From positions 12,486,680-12,550,679 of the forward strand of contig NC_082703.1 of assembly GCF_949987515.2 (NCBI RefSeq): a DNA stretch of 64,000 bases, in the 5' to 3' direction. A program made the translations under genes and the position numbers. A model generated the notes under the pieces. It was not told the DNA's origin. It saw only the letters and a list, made by a program, of their open reading frames with translations, and did not search any database. Within the stretch, counting starts at the first letter, position 1. Every line of letters begins with the position of its first letter. The DNA comes from Delphinus delphis (lineage: Eukaryota > Chordata > Mammalia > Artiodactyla > Delphinidae). This document shows, piece by piece, positions 11,339 to 21,912 of the stretch.

Positions 11339-12022
11339 CTACTCAGCCATAAAAAAGAATGAAATAATGCCATATGCGGCAACATGGTTGGACTTAGAGA
11401 TTATCATAAATCAGACAGAGAAAGACAAATATCATATGATACCATTTATATGTGGAATGTAAAATATGATACAAATGGACTTATTTATAAAACAGACTCA
11501 CAGACATAGAAAGTAAACTTATGGTTACCAAAGGGGAAAGCTGGGGGAGGGATAAATTAGCAGTTTAGGATTGACATATACACACTACTATATATAAAAC
11601 AGATAAACAACAAGGTCTTACTGTACAGCACAGGGAACTATATTCAAAATCTTGTAATAAGGGCTTCCCTGGTGGCGCAGTTGTTGAGAGTCCGCCTGCC
11701 GATGCAGGGGACGCGGGTTCGTGCCCCAGTCCGGGAAGATCCCACATGCCGCAGAGCGGCTGGGCCTGTGAGCCATGGCCGCTGAGCCTGCGCGTCTGGA
11801 GCCTGTGCTCCGCGACGGGAGAGGCCACAACAGTGAGAGGCCCGCATACAGCCAAAAAACAAAAAACAAAACAAAACAAAACAAAAATCTTGTAATAACC
11901 CATAATGAAAATGAAGATGAAAAAGAATATATATGTAACTCTATGTATAACCGAATCACTTTGCTGTACACCAGAATCTAACACAACATTGTAAATCAAC
12001 TATACTTCAATTAAAAAAAAAA
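11339..12022 (+). mobile_element. 5'-truncated L1 3' end with nested SINE
   Basis: The element begins within the ORF2 terminal region (CTACTCAGCCATAAAAAAGA), runs through the L1 3' UTR and ends in poly-A. The TSD AAGAGTGYTATA lies at 11327-11338 and 12023-12034. The SINE at 11661-11883 split it later. No useful reading frame remains. Confidence 0.93.
11661..11883 (+). mobile_element. CHR-type SINE nested in L1
   Basis: Young short form with the GGGCTTCCCTGGTGGCGC head and an (AAAAC)n tail. A perfect 15-bp TSD AAAATCTTGTAATAA is at 11646-11660 and 11884-11898. It sits inside an L1 3' UTR, so it is the younger of the two. Confidence 0.97.
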
Positions 12023-12039
12023 AAGAGTGCTATAATTCT

Positions 12040-12520
12040 TGGGGTACCTGCCTGGCTCATGAAGATTCCTCTTTTCTAAAAATGGCTCCAGAACTCTGGG
12101 GTGAGCTCCTAATAGAGTCATCCAATTCCCCGGCCAAGCTGATTGGTCCAGGGCAGACCCCTGACCTAGGCTGGACCAATCAGAGTACTTCTCTAAGACT
12201 TTTTTCAAACTGCAACTTGAAATCCAGCCCTCTTTGGAGGTGGAAGCCTGGTACGTGAGTATTGGGAGCTAAGTGCCATGCAGAAGGATCTTGACTGCAG
12301 CAGGAGAATTAATGCAGAGAGAAGCAAATTTATAGAGCTAGCGTCCTGCTGAGTTCTAGTCCCTGGTTCCAGCTGTCCCCGAGGCCCAGCTGTTCTCCTG
12401 TACCTTCCACTGCTGTGTGACCTGCTGTGTTTGTTTATTTAATACGTTCTCGCTTTTTTTTTTGCCTGTTAGCTATGTTCCTGTCATTTGTAATAAAAGC
12501 ATCCCTAATAGTCCAGCATT
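12040..12520 (+). mobile_element. Probable ancient LTR, family not assigned
   Basis: Organisation resembles old ERVL-class LTRs: paired CCAAT boxes (12139-12183), a TCCAGCTGT motif near 12369, and a terminal CCTGTCATTTGTAATAAAAG stretch. No internal retroviral sequence is seen. It could also be host sequence. Moderate to low certainty. Confidence 0.4.
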
Positions 12521-13031
12521 GTGTGTCATGAGCTGTGCTGCTCCTAGGGGGCATGCAGAGGTGTGTAGACTAGGATCTGTACCCTTCAAAGAACTTACAG
12601 TTTTGTGTGTCAACTACAATACAGGGTGGAAAGGTATAAATGTTGCAAGAGGCCTCAAAAGCTGTAAGGAAGCAAAGGTGGGAGAAACCACTTCTACTGG
12701 GAGGGCTTAGGGACAACTTCGTGTCTGAGATGGCTTTTGAACTTGCCTCGAAGGTAAGATTAAGATTTGCTCATGTGGCCATGAAGGAGAGAAGGCCCTC
12801 AAGACAGAGAAAAGAACAGGAGCAAAGATTTAGCAGCAGCCAATGTGGGGTACGTGTGGGAAACAGCCATGCCTAGCATGTCAAAGCATTTAGCGGCAGT
12901 GGGGAAACATGAAGATTTTTAAGCAAGACAGGAATGTGGTCTTTGGAATAATAAATCCAACAGTGGGTTGGAATGGAAGAGATGATGGGCTCATGCAGCT
13001 AGGAGGTTATTTCAGTATGCCAAGTGGAAAA
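12521..13031. other. No gene recognised
   Basis: Purine-rich sequence with TTTTTAAGCAAGACAGGAATG near 12917. This phrase style is common in ancient dispersed repeats, but I cannot name the family. No convincing exon. Confidence 0.4.
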
Positions 13032-13044
13032 TAATAAATGTTCT

Positions 13045-13213
13045 TTTAAAAAATTTTTTTAAATTTATTTATTTAGCTGCTCCAGGTCTTTAGTTGCAGG
13101 ACGTGGGACCTTCGGTGCAGCATGCGGGATCTAGTTCCCTGACCAGGGATCAAACCCAGACCCCCTGTATTGGGAGCCCGGAGTCTTATCCACTGGACTA
13201 CCAGGGAAGTCCC
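13045..13213 (-). mobile_element. CHR-type SINE, older short form
   Basis: Minus-strand copy ending (on +) in CTACCAGGGAAGTCCC, with an A/T-rich tail at 13045-13075. The TSD TAATAAATGTTCT is at 13032-13044 and 13214-13226. Confidence 0.95.
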
Positions 13214-13226
13214 TAATAAATGTTCT

Positions 13227-14390
13227 AATGAGGAGAAGGCCAATAGGGAGTGGGGGACAATGAGGAAACTCCTCACTTCAGGTAATCACAATATTTTCAG
13301 TCCAGAAGGGCATCTGAAGAGCAGGGGACAGGTATGGGCCAGTGGCTCATGGAGTGAAGTAAAAGTATGAGGAGTGAATAAGGGTTGCAAAGGGTCACTG
13401 ACATCTTCCTCCAGGCTAAGTAATAAGAAGTAGAAGAAAAACCAGGAACCAGCCTCCTTGGTGGTGGCCTCACAGCAGAGGAAAGAAAGTGGAAAGTGCA
13501 GGCTCCCCATAGCAGGGACCTCACGAGGTTTGTGAAAGAGAAACGCAAAAGAATCAAAGAACAGGAATGCGGAGGGAGAACCCTGTAGAAATGGTGGAGG
13601 CTGGGAACGGCTCACCCGGGGGATCCCGTAGCTCAGAAGTGGGAAGTCTCCAGCCTGCGTGGGGATGCAAGGAAAGCCAGCAGGACACTCAGAAGACAGT
13701 GAGAGGGGCTGAGTAGGACGGAGGGGATGTAAGATCCTGCCGAGCTGAAAGGAGAATGTCAGGGCTCCAGGATGTGGGCCGGAGCGGAGCGATCCTGTAT
13801 GATTGTCTGCTTGTGTCTTGAAGACATAAAAGCGGTGGAGATAAAGGTCTCTAGCCCCGAGGAGGAGGCTGAAGATCTGTAAGAAAAGGGTATCTATGGA
13901 TGTTTCCAGAATGGGGAGGAACAAGAGACAACTCCCTACAGAGTGGGAGGCAGGAAGAAGGGCTGGGAAAGGTGAGGAAACGGATCGGCGTGGACTTCCT
14001 TAGAGGCTGCTGAGAGTTCGTGATGCACAAAATAGTCAGGAAAAGGAACTGGGGATTGAGGAATCAGGAGACGCATGTCAGTTTGGAATGGGGAGGGTGG
14101 GGAAGGGAGGTATGTGTGTGGAATGCTGTGCAAAGAGAGGAGGAAAGTATCCTCCTGCAGATAAAGTCAGATTTTGATGAAAGTGAGGGGATGAAACGAG
14201 CATTCAAAGCAAAGATTAAGGATATCGGATGGTTTATTTCCAAGAGATGACTGGTTGCCCCAGGGGCCCAGAGGAGAGCTCAGACTGAGCAGCAGAGAAC
14301 AAGAATGCAGGAAAAAAGATGAGCACGGCTGATAATTTTTTATAGGAAGTTTAATGAAGTGAGAGGTAGTTCAAGACTCACGTTAATGAT
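13227..14390. other. No gene recognised; purine-rich
   Basis: The plus strand is G/A-rich over most of this 1.1 kb, so the minus strand stays open for 212 codons (13286-13924) with a Ser/Leu/Pro/Phe-rich translation. That bias explains the open frame better than a gene does. No splice-bounded exon or known domain could be seen. Confidence 0.5.
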
Positions 14391-14410
14391 AAAGAAGCAG
14401 ACGTAGGAAG

Positions 14411-14794
14411 GAGTGGGGGAGGGGAGCTGGATGAAGAGGGTCAAAAGGTACAAACTTCTAGTTACAAGGTAAATAAGTTAAGTACTAGGGATGTGACGCG
14501 CAACATGATAAATATAGCTAGCCCTGCCGAACGCTATGTATGAAAGCTAAGGGAGTAAACCCTAAGAGTGCTCATCACAAGGAAAACAAAATTTCTATTT
14601 CTTTAACTTCATATCTATATGAGATGATGCATGTTCACTAAATTTACTATGATAATCGCTTCATGATGTAAGTCAAATCGTTATGCTGTACACCTTGAAC
14701 TTATACAGTGCTGTGTGTCAATCACATCTCAACAAAACTAGAAGTGAAAAATGAAATCAATTTTTTTAAACTCATAAAAATCATTTTTTTAAAA
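14411..14794 (+). mobile_element. L1 3'-end insertion with 20-bp TSD
   Basis: L1 3' UTR pattern: GGTACAAACTTCTAGTTA, AGTACTAGGGATGTGA, TTATGCTGTACACCTTGAAC, CTCAACAAAACTAGAA, followed by a degenerate A-tail. Flanks AAAGAAGCAG..GTAGGAAG at 14391-14410 and 14795-14814 match at 19 of 20 positions. Relatives lie at about 33985-34372 and 59683-60018. Confidence 0.93.
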
Positions 14795-14814
14795 AAAGAA
14801 GCAGATGTAGGAAG

Positions 14815-15504
14815 ATAGGTTCTCCCAAAAATTCTTTTAAAAAGATTGTTTTCATGAGTATGGACACATTCCACCCCCGCCATGCTTGAGCCCTTTATTG
14901 GCTTGGAAAATCATGTGTGTGTACATACGCATGTATGTGCATGCATGTGCATACGTGTACATGTGTGTGCATGCAAGATAACAAGAGCTCACCAGAACTT
15001 TGCTATGTTTGGAGATAAGGGACCTGTGTCCCCCCCCTTTTGATCACTGCAGTCGACAGATGAGCATAAAAGATGCCAGAGCAAATAGATGTTTCCCTGA
15101 CTCTCTTCTTCAGTCTTGTAGCAAAAAAAAAAAAAAAAAAAAAAAGGAATGCCAGGGCTGAAAGTGGAAGCAAAGTTTATCTAGGGCCACCTTCTGAGAT
15201 AAGCCCATTTTCCCTTAATGGCTTGTCTTTCCCAAAGCCTCATGATCTGAAGATTATCACCCCTTTTGTCTTCTCCCAGCAGCATGGATGTAAACTAACC
15301 CTGCTCCACTCATTTTGAAACTCCCATGGCAATGCTCTGGGGAGGCTCCAGCTCCCGTGTCCCAGATGCAGGGAACCTGCTGGGTGAGGGTAGAGTCCTA
15401 CATACAGGGAATTAGGTGTGGGTTCCAGAGCTATGCCCAGGGTCCACAAAGCACTCTTCCGATCCCTCCTAGCATCTGCCACCTGTGTCACTAATGGGGT
15501 GGCA
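14815..15504. other. No gene; poly-A run
   Basis: Contains a GT/CATG-rich patch at about 14910-14977 and an A-run at 15124-15145 that is not attached to a recognisable SINE. Remaining sequence is unassigned. Confidence 0.4.
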
Positions 15505-15715
15505 ACACAGTGCAATGCTTAGGCTCCCCAGCTTCATCCCTCGTTGACTATGACCTTTGGCAAGGTTTGACTTCTCAGAACCTTGCTCTCCTCACCTGGT
15601 CCGCAGTCATCATGGTCGTCTACCTCATTTGTGATGCCTAATGGACATGGAATACCTACTTAGCACAGTGCCTAGGAGGAGTGAGCAGGTTGTTGTTATT
15701 ATTATTATGGATGCA
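15505..15715 (+). repeat. MIR SINE relic
   Basis: A MIR-like order is visible: GACCTTTGGCAAGGTTTGACTT, CTCACCTGGTC in place of the usual TCATCTGTAAA, then ACAGTGCCTAGGA and (TTA)n. Old and diverged. Confidence 0.55.
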
Positions 15716-15925
15716 ATAAACTTTCAGGGGGAAGCAGGAGGCATGGCGAGCATGGTGTACCCCGTCCTTGAGTAGTACAAGGACAGGCATGTAGACCAGG
15801 AGCAAAGTGCCTAAAGCCGGAAGAGCCCAAGTCCACGGAGAGGACGAGGAGTCCTACAAACCCAGGGGGGCAGAGGACAAAGTGTTCAGGTGTGCCCTGG
15901 GTGGTTCTGTGTTTCTATAACAAGG

Positions 15926-16080
15926 TCCCCCGGGGCCTCAATACTCAGAGGGTTGTGTGGACTGGAGCACTGGTGTCCCCTGGAAGCTGGTTAGCAATAC
16001 TGACTCTCAGGCCCCACCCCCGGCCGCAGGATGCAGCATCTGCGTTTTTAACAAGATGTTTGGGTGATTCGTGCGCACTT
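15926..16080. mobile_element. hAT-type MITE (MER5A-like)
   Basis: The palindromic MER5-type pattern is present: CTGGAGCACTGGTGTCCCC, CTCAGGCCCCACCCC, GCATCTGCGTTTTTAACAAG, then GGTGATTCGTGCGCACTTTG. Non-coding. Confidence 0.65.
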
Positions 16081-16440
16081 TGGAGTTCAGAACTGAGGGA
16101 CTCTACTGGCTCCATTTACTAACCACAGCACAACCTTCCCACGAAGGTGGGTGAACTCACAGCCTCACACTGCTTCTGGGCTGGGGTGACTGAGAGAAGA
16201 TGCTGGTCGAAGAAGAAACTAGAAGAAACTGCCCCCTACTCAAATACCTCTCAGTGGCCCCTCTCCAGGAAGATCATTAATATGGAAAAAGAGTGGGACA
16301 GACCCTTTGGAACACTCAGTAGTGCCTGGTGAGCTGAGGCATTGAAATACGTTACAAATTAATGTGGTGGCAAGATTAAAAGCACCACAGCCTAGGTCAG
16401 CCTCCAGAGGCTGTGTTTGCAAAGTGCCTAAAGCCTTATT

Positions 16441-16442
<2 letters not shown>

Positions 16443-16481
<39 letters not shown>
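16443..16481. repeat. (TG)n microsatellite
   Basis: About 19 uninterrupted TG dinucleotides. Likely length-polymorphic and able to form Z-DNA. Confidence 0.98.
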
Positions 16482-16482
<1 letters not shown>

Positions 16483-18480
16483 GTAAACAGTCCTCTCCAC
16501 TAAACGCACGGGTGAGGAGAAAGGTGTGCTTTCTTTCATAAACAGAAACACTGTCCCTGTGTACAAGGCTAGCAATACTATTGGATTAAGACATCTTCTG
16601 AGGGTACAGAAACCTCTCTCTCCAAAGTTTTTCTTTGCTGTGAGGTATAACCGGTCTCTGAATCCAGCTTTCTCTTTCTCACTGCTCTGTTCACAAGAGT
16701 TATTCTTTCTGTTGTTATTTTTTAACAGAGAACCTAAGTTTCCAGTTGACAGAGTCCGGGAATCAGCCCGTTCACTGAACATTGCACAAGTGACACAGAC
16801 CGCTGGCTGTCCCCATAAACAAACAGGGCAAGGGGACACCAGAGTGTCCCAGCAGCAGCGCTACCCCAGCCCGGTCCTTCTCCAGTGCCCCTGCAAGGCA
16901 CGAGGCCCTTCCTAAGGGTCCTCCTACAGGGAGCGGTCCTGGTGGGACCTGGTGGGACCCCTGAACCCGGGGCCAGCCCTGTGTGCTGTCAGCAGAGGCC
17001 CCATCCATCAGCATTCCTCTGGGATCTGTCCTGTTTTAGTCAGGAATGTCCCTCAGATAAAGAACCCAGCGGAATGCAGGCCCTCAATCAAAGTGACCCA
17101 AGGACAGCGGGTCTTTATCATGCACTGGGCAAGGGCAGGCAGCCACTCAGTGTGAAACCCCGAAACAAGGATGACACTGACTCAGGGAACTGAATCGCAG
17201 GAAAAGAGGGTGCCACTGGTGCTTCCTCCAGCACACCTTTGACCTGGAGCTGCAAACACCCACTTCTTTCCCGGCCTAGCTCCTCCCCTGAGCCTGACCC
17301 CTGGGGACTGCAGATTACTTAACAGTTATATTTAGCAAGTCCATGGAAGGGACTAGCCTTCCAGCCAAAGAATCCTGTTCCTTCAGAGACCAGGATTCTT
17401 TTGTCTTCTCCCTTCCCCTCCCCTCCGATTCCTTCCGGTAGCTGACTCTTAACCCCTCCATGGCTTGAGGGTTCGCCTGCAGGCCTCACCCTTAGGCAGA
17501 ACAGACTATGAGAGGTGCCACCCAAGTGCCCTGGGGCCCAAACTCCTGCCTCGCAGCCTGAAACTCTGCTCCACAAACCTCTCTTGGGGCCTGAATATTT
17601 TTTATCATCTGGTGTTTCCTCATAAAATTATGCAAGTACCCTTGGGAAGGGAAATGACTTAAGCTTTTCTTGTATCGGCTCACAGACTCTGAAGAATGGG
17701 CACAGGTCAAGGCTTTGGAGGAGAGAAGGTGGACTGGAAACCAAGAAAGCCGACTTCTGGTGAAAAGAAGATTGAAGCCTCCCCCAAATTCCCTAGCATG
17801 GAGCGAAGGAGTGAAAAAAAAAAAAAGCATAAATCCACAAGGACCAACTCAATGGAGGAGAACTCATTGGCGAGAGTACGTGACTTTGCCTCAGCTGTGA
17901 ATAAAATGAAAGGTCATCAGAACGGAAACCCTAAATGTGGATTTAACCAAAATTTGTGAGTGGGCTGAGGGGGGCTGCTGGGTGTGTGGAAGGCAGGGCA
18001 GAGGAAGAGCCCCAGATCTTGCTGTTTCGCTTGAAAGGCGATAGGCAATATCTAAAGCCGAAAGCTCAATAGCGGGCTAGGCTTAGATTTTAAAAATACG
18101 GAGTAAATACCAGAAAAAACAACTGAAAAGTAGAGGCATCCGAAGCGCAGAGGACGACAGCAGGGATTCCTGCTTTTCCTTCCGATTCCCTCAGTATTTA
18201 GTTTTTCAACAATTGAACGTGCTTTTACAATACACATAAAATTCAACGTTTTTCAAAATGAGAGAAATAAGAAGGAATAAAAGAGAAATGCCTCCGATTT
18301 CAGGTTTCTCCCCCGGGGCTGGCTCAGCGGGGCTGTTCTGACGCTGGAGCCATTCAGAGGCTGACTTGGTTGAATTCTCTCCACCGCACCCTTGGGAGGG
18401 GATCAGGGAGCCCTGCCAGTGTTTTCCTGAAGAAATGTGACGGACAAGACAGAATTCTGCTTTCTTCCGGGTTGGTTTGA
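16482..18480. other. No gene recognised
   Basis: Two kilobases with little obvious repeat content. Frames at 16526-16915 (129 codons) and 16885-17193 (102 codons) have no recognisable domain and overlap opposite-strand frames. A lysine/serine-rich frame at 17696-17959 contains an A-run and also lacks a family signature. The low repeat density makes it a fair place to test for conserved non-coding sequence. Confidence 0.45.
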
Positions 18481-18860
18481 AAGGGGGCGAACCAGGGGTG
18501 AATTTATAGGCTGCAGATCGGGGGGGGGGGGCAGGGGGAGGGGGGAGGGGGAAAAGGCCAATTCTGAAGGAAGGATTTGTATCTCCTTTGCTTCCCAGGG
18601 GTTTCCGTTTTCCGTGTTCGCGGACTCACACACACACCAGATGGACCTGGCCTTGCTGTCTACACGTGAGGGCTCAGCCGACACCTGGAGCGGGCGCCCG
18701 GCCGGCATCGGTGCGGTACCAACTCCGTCCGCAGCCCAGCGAGGACCCAACATGCCGCTTTCCTTGGCGGCTGCGGATCCCCGGCCCGGGTGGATGAACC
18801 AGCCTTTGACCTGCAAATCCAGCTCCCCCGTTTGACCTGCGCGGTCCCCTTTAACATGCT
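18481..18860. other. Small CpG- and G-rich patch
   Basis: CpG is dense for this window between about 18680 and 18790 (for example GGAGCGGGCGCCCGGCCGGC). Just upstream, 18519-18552 holds a G12 run followed by G5, G6 and G5 runs, a strong G-quadruplex pattern on the plus strand. No TATA box, initiator or exon could be tied to it, so promoter function is only a possibility. Confidence 0.5.
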
Positions 18861-19009
18861 TAAAAGCGCCATAAAACCCAGGACCTGGCTGCTAGGATCC
18901 CCAAACGATAACTCAGAGGCCCCCATCCCTCAGGGTCATCGTACCCACCTGGCTGGCAAGATGCTTAGCAGAGGAACAAGTTGAAACACTCTGTAGGGGC
19001 AGACCTTGC

Positions 19010-19120
19010 AAAATGTGCTCAATGAGAATAAAATACATAAGATGGTATGAACCACTTGGGAAAGCCCCTGACACACAGTCAGCATTCATATAAAACATCA
19101 GTTATTACTCTGATCATAAA
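19010..19120 (+). repeat. MIR 3' relic
   Basis: CCCCTGACACACAGTCAGCATTCATA is the end of a MIR-type element ('GTGCCTGGCACATAGTAAGC' equivalent). Short and old. Confidence 0.45.
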
Positions 19121-19226
19121 TGCCATCACCTACTTTGCCCAGGAAATGTGCTAGAAACTGAGATAAATTTACACTGTAGTCTCTTACCACAAAAGGCCTT
19201 TCATTTCCTAATTAAAAAATAGTTTA

Positions 19227-19440
19227 GGGGCTTCCCTGGTGGCGCAGTGGTTGAGAGTCCGCCTGCCGATGCAGGGGACACGGGTTCCTGCCCCGGTCCG
19301 GGAAGATCCCACATTCCGGGGAGCGGCTGGGCCGGTGAGCCGTGGCTGCTGAGCCTGCGCGTCCGGAGCCTGTGCTCCACAACGGGAGAGGCCGCAGCAG
19401 TGAGAGGCCCGCGTACCGCAAAAAAAAAAAAAAAAAAAAA
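19227..19440 (+). mobile_element. CHR-type SINE, young short form
   Basis: Near-consensus head and GCGCGTCCGGAGCCTGTGCTCC core, ending in a pure A run. Flanks AATAGTTTA and AAAAGTTTA form an imperfect TSD. Confidence 0.94.
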
Positions 19441-19590
19441 GTTTAATAAATCCATTGTTTGATGATAAACAAATCCCTGGATTCCGGAGGTTTCAGCTTT
19501 GTAATGTTGTATGTAAAGCAAAACAGCCAATCCTGCCCAAGCAAACTGTAACCTCCCACCCTCTCTATCTTTGTCCTAAGAAAGGCAGCT

Positions 19591-19730
19591 GGGAATTCCC
19601 TGGCGGTCCACTGATTAGGACTCCACACTTTCACTGCCGGGCTTCAGGCCTGAGTTTGATCCCTGGCCTGGGAACTAAGATCTTGCAAGCTGCGGGGCAC
19701 AGCCAAAAAAAAAAGAAAAGAAAAGAAAAA
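19591..19730 (+). mobile_element. CHR-type SINE, older short form
   Basis: The head is GGGAATTCCCTGGCGGTCC and the end is GGGGCACAGCCAAAAAAAAA with an (AAAAG)n tail. Flanks AAAGGCAGCTG (left) and AAACGCAGTTG (right) form its diverged TSD. Confidence 0.9.
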
Positions 19731-19742
19731 AAAAACGCAGTT

Positions 19743-19952
19743 GGGCTTCCCTGGTGGTGCAGTGGTTGAGAGTCCGCCTGCTGATGCAGGGGACACAGGT
19801 TCGTGCCCTGGTCCGGGAAGATCCCACATGCCGCAGAGCGGCTGGGCCCGTGAGCCATGGCCGCTGAGCCTGCGTGTCTGGAGCCTGTGCTCCGCAACGG
19901 AAGAGGCCACAACAGTGAGAGGCCCGCGTATTGAAAAAAAAAAAAAAAAAAA
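19743..19952 (+). mobile_element. CHR-type SINE inserted in the TSD of the previous SINE
   Basis: Young short form with head GGGCTTCCCTGGTGGTGC and a long A tail. Its TSD AAAAAACGCAGTT lies immediately before 19743 and at about 19953-19965, and it re-uses the tail and 3' flank of the SINE at 19591-19730. Confidence 0.95.
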
Positions 19953-19965
19953 AAAAAACGCAGTT

Positions 19966-20554
19966 AACTAGACTATCTAATATTCTGCTGAGTGAACCTG
20001 TCACAATTTTTGTAACCATTCCCCAAGTGCTGGATATTTGATTGTTTCTTCCTTTTCATTACTTATGATGCTGGCTGAGCATTTTTATTCAAAAGGCTTT
20101 TTCCATATTTAAGATTATTTCCTTGTGTTAGCGTCACTATAGGGAAATATTAAAGGGGAATGAAGATTTTTTAAAGGCTCTTGAATTTTATTCCCTAGGA
20201 CTTGTACTAACTTATAGTCTCACTGGGAGTATTCCCATTTTATTGAACTCATTTTAAAACTAATTTGAATTATTTGAAAAATAGGTATGGCATTTTCTTC
20301 TAAGTTAGAAGTATTTATTAGGCTAGTAAGATTGAACATTTTCTGATATGTCTGCTAATTAGTTGTATGTCTCTATGAATTTTGTTTTCATACCTTTAAG
20401 GCACTTGTGTCTATTTAGGAACAAATATGATAAATATAAATATTGATTATCCAGATACTAAAACATCGTGCTTTTAATTACTTGGGGTTTTTGCATTTTT
20501 TGACTCCTGGAAGAAAGTAGTAGACTGTAGACTATATGGGTGAAGCTGATAGAC
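19966..20554. other. No gene recognised; AT-rich
   Basis: AT-rich sequence. TTACTTATGATGCTGGCTGAGCATTTTT has the look of an old L1 on the minus strand, but I cannot fix its limits. Confidence 0.35.
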
Positions 20555-20760
20555 ATATTGTTGACTCAAAGAAGCCAGACACAAAAGAATACTACTGTTT
20601 GCTTCCATTCATATAAATTTCGAGAGCAGGCAAAACTAATCTCTGGTGACAGAGATTGACAGGGGCACAATGAGTAGTAACTCATTGACAGGGGCACTGG
20701 TCGGGAGGGGGCAAGTATGTAGGAGGCTGAAAGTATTCTATGTCTTGATCTGTATGATGG

Positions 20761-20795
<35 letters not shown>

Positions 20796-20885
20796 TATAC
20801 ATATATACATACATATACATATATACATACATATGCATATATATATTACCCTAAGATTAGTACATTTTACTGTGTCTATATTCCC
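20555..20885 (+). mobile_element. Ancient L1 3' end holding a microsatellite
   Basis: GAAGCCAGACACAAAAGAATAC, CAGGCAAAACTAATCTCTGG, ATTCTATGTCTTGATCTG and then, beyond the microsatellite, AGTACATTTTACTGTGTCTA give the order of an old L1 3' end. The microsatellite at 20760-20848 grew inside it. Confidence 0.6.
20760..20848. repeat. Compound (TA)n(CA)n(TACATA)n microsatellite
   Basis: A run of TA, then CA, then TACATA-type units, about 89 bp in all. Alternating purine-pyrimidine throughout, so it may form Z-DNA or cruciforms. Confidence 0.97.
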
Positions 20886-20899
20886 CTCCCCCCCACTCA

Positions 20900-20901
20900 T
20901 C

Positions 20902-20957
<56 letters not shown>

Positions 20958-20972
20958 CACACATACACATAC
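20900..20972. repeat. (CT)n/(GTCT)n then (TA)n(CA)n microsatellite
   Basis: A polypyrimidine (CT)n tract with three GTCT units, switching to TA and then CA repeats. It lies about 50 bp after the preceding microsatellite. Confidence 0.96.
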
Positions 20973-20999
20973 CTATATGCATGCACTTTATTTTCCTCA

Positions 21000-21563
21000 T
21001 AAACTTACTTTTAGAACTTCCATAAATCATCCTAAGGTCAAAACTCTAAGGATCCTACACTTACGTAGCCCAAGGGCTTGGCTTGCCATGCAGAGTTTGA
21101 GGAAGAGGCAGCAGACAGCTTCCTCAAAGTTGTTCCCCCTGGGTGAGAAACTAAGCAACAAAAGGTCTGTTGTGAACACAGAGGGGAAAAAAAGCTAGAT
21201 TTTCACGAGGCTGTGAACCAGGAAATATTATGAGGGCTACAAAGTTCCAGTGCTCACCGACCACAAACTAGATCTGGAGTAAATGTGAAGTCAGAGCAGA
21301 CTAGAAAGGGCTGGGAAGAGAGTTGTAGAGCTGGGTGTCATAGACCTGGGTGCCTATGGAAGATCTCAGGTTGGTCTTCCAGGACTTCTCCTGAAAGGAA
21401 GCATGCAAGATGCAAATACTCCTCTAGGACATGAGAATGAATGTTTAGAATAATGACCCCCTCGACCCTGCAAGATCCTCCATTAGAGGATCAAAGATTC
21501 ATTTTGTTAGATTTAGGCAAGGAAAGTAATTTAAATACTTTAGGGGTTTTTGTTGATAAATAT
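21000..21563. other. No gene recognised
   Basis: Mixed unique-looking sequence with no frame or repeat I can name. Confidence 0.4.
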
Positions 21564-21576
21564 TGAAGTCAAGTTT

Positions 21577-21899
21577 CTGTTTTTTTTTTTTTTTTAATTA
21601 TTTAATTTATTTATTTTTGGCTGCGTTGGGTCTTCATTGCTACGCATGGGCTTTCTCTAGTTGTGGCGAGCGGGTGCTACTCTTCGTTGCGGTACGTGGG
21701 CTTCTCTTGTTGCAGGGCATGGGCTCTAGGTGCGGGCTTCAGTAGTTGTGGCTCGTGGGCTGTAGAGCGCAGGCTCAGTAGTTGTGGCGCACAGGCTTCG
21801 TTGCTCCACGGGATGTGGGATCTTCCTGGACCAGGGCTCGAACCCATGTCTCCTGCATTGGCAGGTGGATTCTTAACCACTGCACCACCAGGGAAGCCC
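21577..21899 (-). mobile_element. CHR-type SINE, long form
   Basis: Minus-strand copy with the A/T tail at 21577-21617 and the head (CACCAGGGAAGCCC on +) at its right end. A perfect TSD TGAAGTCAAGTTT lies at 21564-21576 and 21900-21912. Confidence 0.97.
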
Positions 21900-21912
21900 T
21901 GAAGTCAAGTTT

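Noticed and set aside
12040..12520. Host promoter because of CCAAT boxes
   Set aside because: No exon or CpG island follows, and the surrounding phrases fit an old LTR better.
13286..13924. 212-codon minus-strand open frame
   Set aside because: It lies opposite a long G/A-rich stretch, giving a low-complexity Ser/Leu/Pro/Phe-rich translation. No domain, signal or exon boundary is visible.
17696..17959. Lys/Ser-rich 87-codon frame as a small basic protein
   Set aside because: It spans an A13 run and has no recognisable family. Likely chance.
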